From positions 1-25,687 of the forward strand of contig DAOQQF010000011.1 of assembly GCA_035333525.1 (NCBI GenBank): 25,687 nt of DNA. The letters run 5' to 3'. Made by a program: the position numbers and the translations under genes. Source of the stretch: CALMFT01 sp035333525 (GTDB lineage: Bacteria > Patescibacteriota > Gracilibacteria > Absconditabacterales > Absconditicoccaceae). The notes beneath the pieces are model-generated. The model saw only the letters and a program-made list of their open reading frames with translations, searched no databases and had not been told where the DNA came from. Positions 18,729 through 25,687 of the stretch are shown here, piece by piece. The stretch's first letter is position 1. Each line of letters begins with the position of its first letter.

Positions 18729-18825
18729 TAATATCAATTAAGTATCAAAAGAGAACTATTATTTTGGTAAATACCGATGATATAACTAGCGAACTATTGG
18801 GAATCAAAAAAAATGAGTAGTTTGC
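18729..18825. repeat. Intergenic repeat, modules beta and gamma
   Basis: This is the second copy of the element at 5428, in the same orientation. The beta core (18731-18768) and the ACCGATGATATAACTAGCGA stretch are nearly identical to it. Its inner arm pair is GCGAACTA (18789-18796) with TAGTTTGC (18818-18825); the single change from TAGTTCGC leaves a G-U pair, so the stem is kept. The outer pairing arm of the 5428 copy is not present here. Confidence 0.75.
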
Positions 18826-18904
18826 TCAAAAAATCTTTTTACTGTTTGTCGTGTGGTCATTTTCATAATAATGAGTATAACATTAATGAGTAAATAAGTA
18901 TTTT

Positions 18905-18968
18905 TATTAAACACACTTAATATTATTAAAAATACAAATATTTTATTAAGTACACTTAATAAAATATT
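18905..18968. promoter_or_regulatory. Two AT-rich palindromes, operator-like
   Basis: A perfect 15-bp inverted repeat with a two-base centre spans 18937-18968 (left arm AATATTTTATTAAGT). Its centre TATTAAGTACACTTAATA (18944-18961) is repeated with two changes at 18905-18922 (TATTAAACACACTTAATA), 39 bases away. Paired palindromes at near-integral helical spacing look like dimer-binding sites. They lie between the O-antigen ligase stop and the prepilin peptidase start. No T-run follows, so a terminator is less likely. Confidence 0.5.
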
Positions 18969-18986
18969 CAAACAAGTATAATTCCT

Positions 18987-20303
18987 CTACTCCTTTATGT
19001 TTATCATCATCCCTCGAGGAACAAAGAAAAGATAATTGACCATACTGTCCTCAAATACATGAAGAAATAATCCTCCTATCAAGAGTCATCCGAATCCCAC
19101 AAGAAACCAACGATGATAGATACTCATACTGATCGCACGAAGTCGAGTAATCCAAAAAACGATGAAACAAATCAGTCAGCCTATCCCATAATCAAGTAAG
19201 AGTTGAAGGTAGTAGTTTTCAGGTAGTAGTGATCCATTTCGATGTACACCCGGACCACTCGATCATAACCCATATCACCATGGATTGTCCCAAATACGAG
19301 CAAGCGCTTGAATTCACTGAAAAAAGTGATGATAGGTAGACTCTCGTTTTATGTATGTCACCCAACCAACAAGAGATAAAACAGTTACCATAACAACTCA
19401 TATACCAATCCAAAATAGTATGTTTTTCCTAGTTCACTGTCTACTGTGAAGTAGTTTAGGTGATCCTCAAGAATTTCATACAAACAATAAATTGAGGATT
19501 CACTCTCCCAACCACGACACCAAGATCAATCTACCAATATTGATCACCCCAAATACTCCTAATCATACCCTAGCAAACCATTGTTTTATGGTGGTACGAT
19601 ACGTCCATGATCGTAAAATAGGCGTCATAGATACCAACCAAAAGGCAAAATTATTGGGTCCCGAAAAGAGCCCCGAATATCTTATTATTCAGTCATGCTT
19701 AGTAAGATAATACAAGGGTGGAGCAACTCATGGCTTATACACATCAAGCGGTCCAAATCATAAGCTCATCCATAGATCTGGGAAAATTATCTTGGAGCCC
19801 TGAACAATACATCATCATAAGAGAACAATCCATGCTCACGTCACTAACCTCGACATCCATAATTTCTGTATGTTTTCTTTTTTTTCTGAATTCATATCAC
19901 TATAAGCTGACCAGATAACATGACCTACAAGTCATGCTGATCGTACCACGACTAACACATACCAACCATATTTGAGTCATACCATTGTATTGGTTATCCA
20001 TGTATGAATATCTGTCACACGATACCACGTCACCACAATACCAAGTATAGCCATAATAATCAAGAAAATCCATGACCACAATGTTTGACGGATATACACC
20101 AATGATTGACGTGGATTAACAATAAATGCTATAAGCACTATGGCACATCGAATAATATCTTTGGAGAATGAAACAATCATTTGATGACGACCATCAAACA
20201 ATCAATAGACAATTATTGTGTGTAGTAAAAAATAACCTGCTACCAAACAGAGAAATCAACCAACAAACCAAGTAAGTATACTGCTACGAAATTTATTATC
20301 CAT
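18987..20303 (-). CDS. O-antigen ligase/polymerase-like membrane protein (Wzy/WaaL family)
   Basis: The 438-residue product is a polytopic membrane protein of about ten helices with a large external loop near residues 335-370. That loop carries the family-like motif GPGVHRNGSLLPENYYLQ followed by LLDYGIGGLI, and an earlier SGPNNFAFWL segment also matches the Wzy_C/O-antigen ligase superfamily. Such proteins polymerise or transfer polysaccharide chains on the outer membrane face. Since CPR cells lack a classical outer membrane with LPS, the acceptor may be peptidoglycan, a lipid or a surface protein (pilin O-glycosylation is known for this superfamily). Many TGA glycines. Start ATG 20303; stop TAG. 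It diverges from comFC. Confidence 0.8.
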
Positions 20304-20379
20304 ACTCTAATACATAATGATTCTATCAACGCTTTCAATCAGATTATCATGAATTTTTATTCAAGGCATAAAGCTCTTG

Positions 20380-21087
20380 ATGAATTTTTTGTTCCCTATT
20401 GAATGTTTAGGTTGTTGAAAACCATGAACTCACCTGTGTGCCCAATGTCTCCATCAATGTTATGGTCATGCTGAACTCTGTCCACTATGTCATACCCCTA
20501 GTCCCTGATATATATGTTGCATCAAATGTAATTATGAAATCAACGTTTGATATCATGGTATTATAGTAGGTTTTATCTATCAAGATCTCATAAAACGTGC
20601 TATTATTCAACTCAAATACCATCATAAACGACAACTAAGTGAAATACTCTGAGATAAAGTAGCGTTATTGGCACAAACTCATCCATTATTGTGATGATTG
20701 ATAATCTGATCACCATCATCTATAGCACTATCCTACATTCCATCACATCGAACGAGAAAGTACTTCCAAAAGGGTTATAATCAATCAGAATTACTTGCTC
20801 AAATAGTAGGTAAGAAACTATGAATTACAATCATTCAACCAATCAAAAAAACGCGTATGACTCGTAGACAAACAGGATTGGATAGAAAACGTAGACTATC
20901 AAATCTTATTGATGCTTTTAGTCCTCTATGAGGTCATAATCAAACAATCAATGATTCCATTAAACATATTATCATAGTAGATGATATTGTAACCACCTGA
21001 TCAAGTATTAACCATGTCGCCAAGGCAATTAAGTCAGTGTATCCTACTATTACTATATGGTGATTAGTTGTTGCTAGAAACGGATAG
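20380..21087 (+). CDS. comFC: ComF family phosphoribosyltransferase-like protein
   Basis: ComFC-type proteins take part in natural transformation and have a zinc finger plus a phosphoribosyltransferase fold. The 235-residue product begins with a cysteine-rich segment (CLGCGKPGTHLC, AQCLHQC, LCPLCHTP, CCIKC) and ends with the PRPP-binding loop IIIVDDIVTTGSS (about 198-210; Asp201, Asp202; the TTG glycine is TGA). More than half of its glycines are TGA. ATG 20380 gives the family-like MNFLFPIECLGC; ATG 20317 would add 21 residues, and its GIKLL also fits many family N-termini. Stop is TAG. With the prepilin peptidase and pilin-like genes nearby it supports DNA uptake ability. Confidence 0.9.
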
Positions 21088-21106
21088 TGAATGACACTCT
21101 GGTATA

Positions 21107-21277
21107 TATTAGGAAGCTGGGAAAAACCCCCAATTCATGAAAAACTACCTATAATATTAAACCCCTTGATCTTGTATTATCCACATTCGACGAGCTTCCT
21201 GAGGATATCTCTTCCATTTACCAAAACAATAGTTCTCTTTTGATACGTAATTGGTATTACTTATTTCCCAAGGTTCC
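21107..21277. repeat. Intergenic repeat, modules alpha and beta (copy A)
   Basis: Alpha: AGGAAGCT (21111-21118) and AGCTTCCT (21193-21200) form an 8-bp stem enclosing about 74 bases. Beta: 59 bases (21219-21277) are identical to 24775-24833. Their first 40 are the reverse complement of the core at 5428 and 18731. It begins 20 bases after the comFC stop and fills most of the space before the next gene. It contains one TTATCCACA (21177-21185), not conserved in copy B. Confidence 0.85.
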
Positions 21278-21367
21278 ATAACAACACAAGTACATACAAA
21301 CAACACCTTGTATCACAGATAAAAATAAGTATCAGTATATCATTTATTTATCACATATTCAATCATT

Positions 21368-21769
21368 ATGATCAAAACTATCATACGTACTCTCATTACT
21401 CTTTGATGAGTGGGCGTTATAGCGTATCTCGTGTATCACTGGATACAAGGAAGTATCAACTTTGCCTATATAGGAAGTTTGGTGCCTGTATTTGGGGTAA
21501 TTCTCCTATTAATCATTGTTTTTCTTATGGGTAAATCTCGACATACGTCATGATCCAAAAATAAGCGAATCATGGTTGTATGAGCTCTTATACTCACAGG
21601 TATGACTCACTATGGTTTAACAGATACAGCGTATTTTTGGGGTTGAGATATCACCAAAGTACGAGCTATGATTGTATTTTTTGCATCACTCTTTGGGTTG
21701 TTTTCATGATCAAAAACTGAAATAATCAAAGGAGAATACTCAAAAAAAACTCAAATTATCGAAGTATAA
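21368..21769 (+). CDS. Small membrane protein (133 residues), unknown
   Basis: Four hydrophobic stretches are seen: about 5-22, 30-55, 68-82 and 98-112 (VRAMIVFFASLFGLF), with a polar C-terminus (KTEIIKGEYSKKTQIIEV). No family is recognised. Several glycines, including two consecutive codons near residue 13, are TGA. It ends (TAA) seven bases before the glycosyltransferase start, so the two are probably cotranslated. A role in envelope glycan export or assembly is only suggested by position. Confidence 0.65.
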
Positions 21770-21776
21770 AAACACC

Positions 21777-22787
21777 ATGCACATCGTAATCGTAATAGAC
21801 TCCAATCGAGCGTTTCTCAAGCAATGTATGGTGATGCTCTATGGATTATGTACTCATCATACCAATCCATGGATACTTCATATCATACATACTCCAGAAG
21901 CCAAAGATATCTTTACTACCAAATGGGAACTTCTCTCACATTTTGTAGGAACGACACAAGTGACTCTCCAGTATTATGAGGTCAATTTTCAGCGTATTCA
22001 AGATCTTTGATTACACACATACAATGATCTACCACTAACTACCTATTTTAGACTTCTCATACCTGCTTTATTGGATCCATCAATCAATCGTTGTATCTAT
22101 ATGGATGGTGATATGCTTGTGAGAGGATCCATTGATACATTATGGAATCTACCTATGAGCGATGACCAATGGATTGCTGGTGTAATGACTAATGTACTGA
22201 CGAGCTATATGGCCAATATTCATGCTACCCAATACATCAATGCGGGCATGATCGTAATCAATCTCAATGCATGGAGGACTCATTATTTAGGGAATCAGAT
22301 TATCGAGTTTATAGCACAACATCCACAATGACTAGAGTGATCTCAGAACATCATGGGTGATCAATGTTGAATAAATGCACTATGTCAATGACATATTCTA
22401 CCCGTTGATCCCCTATGGAATGCAACACCGTTGTGGCGAAATCCTGATTATATAGATAATAATGAAATCAGAAAAATAGTATGATATTCAGATATTCAGA
22501 TAAGACAAGCGCAACAACAACCTACTATTATACATTTTGCTTGATCCAAAAAACCAGCCTCATGGATGAGTTTTCATCCCTGGAAGTTGGAATACTATCG
22601 CATGTTGTTTGCAACAGGATTGATCGACTGAACTGATTTCATAAAAGCAATGATTCATATCATAACATATCCTCTTCGTATCGATCGACCAATATATCAA
22701 GGTTTACAACAAATCAGGCGTTTTATCTATCATCAATCCAGTCAATCAAAAAAAGAGGTCTTGAAAAGTACGTACTATCAAACATAG
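21777..22787 (+). CDS. Family 8 glycosyltransferase
   Basis: GT8 enzymes are retaining transferases that add glucose or galactose from UDP-sugars, often to LPS cores or other surface glycans. The 336-residue product shows the N-terminal MHIVIVIDSNRAF strand-loop, the metal-binding DxD at Asp110-Gly-Asp112 (CIYMDGDMLV), the INAGMIVINL motif and the late HFAGSKKP(A/W) segment that is standard in GT8 (glycine from TGA). The C-terminal 60 residues carry basic and aromatic helices that could touch the membrane. It follows the small membrane protein by seven bases. Together with the O-antigen ligase-like gene it forms the envelope-glycan part of the window. Stop is TAG. Confidence 0.9.
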
Positions 22788-22816
22788 TTTTAGCTTTCAT
22801 TTTGTTTTTTTATCTC

Positions 22817-23164
22817 ATGTTTAACTCACTATCATCATCAGAACAACGTATTATGTTGGATTATCTTATTATTATCCAAGAGCTTTTTCGTCGTTATGGG
22901 TCCAAACTTCATGATCAATCTATTCGTACGCACATCAACCACGCCAGTCCTGAAATCAATCAGATTATCGATTTTGTAGTTCATCATTGAGGATTTGACC
23001 ATGTTGGACAATGGATTACAGAATTAACATTATTGTTACCAGAGAGTATTCAGACTATCAAGAATCCAAACAATCAAATCGGAGTCAAGATTATTTCTAC
23101 TCATGGTAAACAGTATATGAGAACCTTGACCAAAGATCTTGATACACTTATTCATTCAACATAA
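22817..23164 (+). CDS. Hypothetical protein (115 residues)
   Basis: Not recognised. The product is soluble-looking and mostly helical at first (SSSEQRIMLDYLIIIQELFRR), with no motif. One glycine in HHGGFDHVGQ is TGA, so it belongs to the resident code. ATG 22817 is preferred; TTG 22802 would add five hydrophobic residues. It lies 29 bases after the glycosyltransferase and 12 bases before the next gene in the same direction. Stop is TAA. Confidence 0.6.
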
Positions 23165-23176
23165 TACTTATAGATC

Positions 23177-24055
23177 ATGATACAAAAGCTCATATACATG
23201 CTTATAGGAATTAGTAGTATCACATTGTGGTTTGAACTATTAGGAGTTATTAATGGTATCAATCCTTTTATTATGTGATTAATGGTTTTTGTATGAATCA
23301 CACGATGGTCGATCAAATATACATGAAATCAGTGAACTAAAAAGCAACTCATAGTAGGGTGAATACTTGTGCTATTAACAACAATCATTCATATCATTAT
23401 CTACAATCGATATGTATGATTATGATGGTTATTATTTTTAATCACCATCAACCTTTCTCTGTACTGGATGAAGGAGTATAACCAAACCAATACACAACCT
23501 CGTCTATGGTATTTATTGGTCGTAGGATCAGTCTCTATTACCTACTATCTGAGTTTTTCCTTGGCAAGCATTATTGTATGATCAAACACTAAATTAGATC
23601 TACGTTGTGATCAGCTCTATCACTATTACCATCAAATAAACACTATCAAATGATTGATATATACCAAAGATCAACAAGCAAGTAATCACCATCCATTATC
23701 AAAAACTCAACACATCAATGAGCGTATTGCTCACGCCCTCAAAGAAACACCTTGATTGAATACATTGTATCATCAATTCAAAAGCTATCAAGTCAACCTG
23801 CTCTCAGGTATAAAAGACCAACAAGCAATTAATCAAGAAATCTGTCATTTGGTTATTACAAGAATTCATGAACTTTACAATTCATCAAGTGTCAAACGAG
23901 GTGTAATTCTTATCATATGATTGTTTCTTACTCCATTTTTGGTCATACTGATGTATATCTATACTATGATAGCTTATATTATACTACATCTCATGATACG
24001 CTATAAATGAATCTCACTACACACCGAACAAGTAAACAAGAAAACATTTATCTAA
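23177..24055 (+). CDS. Integral membrane protein (292 residues), unknown
   Basis: Five membrane segments are clear in the first half (about 5-25, 28-40, 62-78, 84-97, 113-137) and one near the C-terminus (about 243-270). Between them lies a hydrophilic helical domain of about 100 residues (140-240) with many His, Gln and Asn. A sensor- or scaffold-like layout is possible but no family is recognised. Several glycines are TGA. It follows the gene at 22817 by 12 bases and precedes the pilin-like gene by 80. Stop is TAA. Confidence 0.65.
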
Positions 24056-24135
24056 TAGCGATCATCATAGTTGCAATGACAAAAGATATCATTATAATCT
24101 GATAGTAGTCATATTTATTTCACTCCCTATAAAAT

Positions 24136-24645
24136 ATGAAAAAAATAATCATTTCTTTACTAGTAGTGTGATCGATCCGATATGGGTCTATGAGTCTTTT
24201 TCAGAATATCTCTTATGGTGCTGATTTTCAATTGGTGCCAGCAGTCGATGATAGTCAAACTCAACAATTGGATCAAGCAACCAAAAACCTCACTGAACTC
24301 AAACCAGGTGAAAACTTTTGGGATAAATATAATCAAGAACAAGCAAAAATAGCTGGGAATAAAAAAGTTAGTCAACTCGCAGCGTGTGTGAGGACTGGTA
24401 TTTGTGGACGAGAGGTGATCTTGGATCTGTGAGTTTATATTTTGAGATTTATCATGCAATTAGCTCTTGTTATTGGCGCTCTCATGATTATTAAGTCATG
24501 ATATGAGTATGCTATGACTGCTTTTGGTGTCAAAGATTGAGAAAAAAACTTTCACAGTTCAATCAAAAACGCTCTCATTGGACTCTTTGTAATATCCATT
24601 AGTTACACCATTATCAAACTCCTACAAATGGCATTTTTGAATTAG
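24136..24645 (+). CDS. VirB2/TrbC-like pilin or small secretion membrane protein
   Basis: The 169-residue product has a signal-like N-terminus (about 4-18), a polar middle with two cysteines (Cys84, Cys90), and two C-terminal membrane helices separated by a short loop (LALVIGALMIIKSGYEYAMT, then KNALIGLFVISISYTIIKLL). This two-helix ending with a G-YEY loop and the ALIGL...SY start of the second helix resembles the VirB2/TrbC-like small membrane proteins common in CPR genomes. It may form a pilus or a secretion-channel subunit; similarity is by pattern only. The TAG stop lies within the first bases of the following repeat (ATTAGG). Confidence 0.65.
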
Positions 24646-24833
24646 GGAAGCTGGGAAAACTCTCGATTCATGAAAAGCCACCTATAATATCAAATCCTTT
24701 GGTCTTGTAAAATCCACATTCGACGAGCTTCCCGAGGATATTTATCCCGAGACTTCGGGACCTCTTCCATGTCGTACCAAAACAATAGTTCTCTTTTGAT
24801 ACGTAATTGGTATTACTTATTTCCCAAGGTTCC
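24641..24833. repeat. Intergenic repeat, modules alpha and beta (copy B)
   Basis: Alpha: GGGAAGCT (24645-24652) pairs with AGCTTCCC (24726-24733). Compared with copy A the end pair is G-C instead of A-T, a compensatory change. Relative to copy A it has about 20 extra bases that contain a separate hairpin, TCCCGA-GACT-TCGGGA (24745-24760). Beta (24775-24833) is identical to copy A over 59 bases. It fills most of the space between the pilin-like gene and ruvA and overlaps the pilin stop codon. Confidence 0.85.
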
Positions 24834-24889
24834 TTATAGCTGTATTACATCAATATATCCCCACTCTCTTAGTTTTTTAAAACATCCTC

Positions 24890-25441
24890 ATGTTTCATCT
24901 GATCACTGGTTCGCTTCAATATTACGATGGTCTTTCCTATATTGTCACACCTCACTATGGTATTCAAGTAAACTATACTGGTAAACAACCACAAGGAACC
25001 TACTTTCTGCATCCACATATTGATGATAATCTGAAAACCATTCACTACTATGCACGAGATACCGCCCTTGCCAAAAAAACCTTTGAACAGGTGCTCAAAA
25101 TAAGCTGAATATGACCAAAAACAGCTTTTCATATAGCAAATCTCGATATCAAAGATCTACAAGGTGCTATTGAATCTATGAATGTCTCATTTTTCCAAAA
25201 AGTTCCTGGAGTTGGTCCAAAAACCGCCAAAAGACTCATTATCGAACTCAAGTCAGCGCTTAAACCCGAAGAACTAACTTCGATATGAGGGGACGCCAAA
25301 ATCATCAAAACAATCGTTTCTCATTTCAAGACACTTTGATACGACTCTGATCATATAAGAAATACTCTCAGTTCATACCCCTATCCTCTTACCAAAGACT
25401 CTCTCAATGATGCAGTAAAATGGCTTGTAGGAAAGATATAG
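24890..25441 (+). CDS. ruvA: Holliday junction branch migration protein RuvA
   Basis: RuvA binds Holliday junctions as a tetramer and loads the RuvB motor during recombinational repair. The 183-residue product has the N-terminal OB domain (MFHLITGSLQYYDG..., about 1-62), the two helix-hairpin-helix motifs ISGIGPKTA (71-79, both early glycines TGA) and VPGVGPKTA (105-113), whose positions match E. coli RuvA, and a C-terminal RuvB-contacting domain (SLNDAVKWLVGKI) reached through a shortened linker. It is slightly shorter than the usual 190-205 residues. ATG 24890 gives the canonical start. Stop is TAG. RuvB and RuvC are not visible here. Confidence 0.95.
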
Positions 25442-25687
25442 TTTTATAACTAGGATATTACATGCGTTTTTGAACGAGGAAGAGACCACATTTGTTATTC
25501 TGATTGCTGAGCGTGTCCACGAACCTTTCGTCACCTCACACCCCAAAAAGAAACCGCAGTATATACGTGGTAATTTCTTTCGAAACAGTAACTATGTATG
25601 ATAAGCGGCGGCTGCGTCGAGATTTTTTTTCTACACTTGACTGCTTCAAGAGGTATTTTCTGATCCTGAATAATCAAAGGGTCGAAT
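25442..25687. other. Unresolved right edge; competing reading frames
   Basis: Several frames are open with UGA as glycine. On the plus strand ATG 25462 opens a frame to the window edge (75 residues, basic, MRFGTRKRPHLL). A 44-residue frame at 25470-25604 with a TTG start (NEEETTFVILIAERVHEPF) has the more gene-like codon pattern. On the minus strand a frame open from the edge ends at a UAA near 25456. No family is recognised in any of them, so I call no gene. Confidence 0.4.

Noticed and set aside
1..25687. tRNA or rRNA genes.
   Set aside because: I saw no T-loop GGTTCGA-type signature with a fitting acceptor stem and no rRNA-like stretch; by eye a divergent tRNA could be missed.

Overview
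The window reads as ordinary bacterial genes only if UGA is glycine and only UAA/UAG are stops (genetic code 25). In-frame TGA falls on invariant glycines of many enzymes: the GatA amidase signature, the PBP KTG box, the TrmB and ABC nucleotide-binding loops, the ComFC PRPP loop and the first RuvA hairpin. This code is known from the CPR lineages Absconditabacteria (SR1) and Gracilibacteria (BD1-5). AT-rich composition, short intergenic spaces and reduced enzyme versions fit such a host. All coordinates assume code 25, so most genes span several conventional ORFs.

Layout. 1-425: no convincing gene; edge of a repeat, a minus-strand terminator and a short direct repeat. 426-4437 (+): gatA and a class B penicillin-binding protein. 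4438-5427: one UGA-free gene for a glycine-periodic membrane protein with its own promoter and terminator. 5594-8787 (-): trmB, a C-terminal processing protease and a phospholipase D-like protein. 8926-11750 (+): a 725-residue unknown protein and an O-methyltransferase whose end overlaps the nusA end. 11713-14512 (-): nusA, a YhcG/DUF1016 nuclease and small unknowns. 14772-16157 (+): three small AT-rich genes without internal UGA, then a terminator with two mutually exclusive hairpins. 16272-20303 (-): FtsE-like ATPase, MIP channel, prepilin peptidase and O-antigen ligase/polymerase-like protein. 20380-25441 (+): comFC, membrane proteins, a family 8 glycosyltransferase, a VirB2/TrbC-like pilin and ruvA.

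Themes. Much of the window serves the cell envelope and surface: peptidoglycan transpeptidase, glycosyltransferase, O-antigen ligase-like protein, prepilin peptidase, pilin-like protein, DNA-uptake-type ComFC and a water/solute channel. The rest is information processing (GatA, TrmB, NusA, RuvA).

The two most interesting signals are: (1) a modular intergenic repeat family in five places (1-24, 5428-5543, 18729-18825, 21107-21277, 24641-24833), whose pairing arms show a compensatory base change and a G-U-compatible change; and (2) two clusters of UGA-free genes (4580-5368 and 14772-16076) that look like recent imports from a standard-code donor, one apparently keeping a former TGA stop that the host must now read as glycine.
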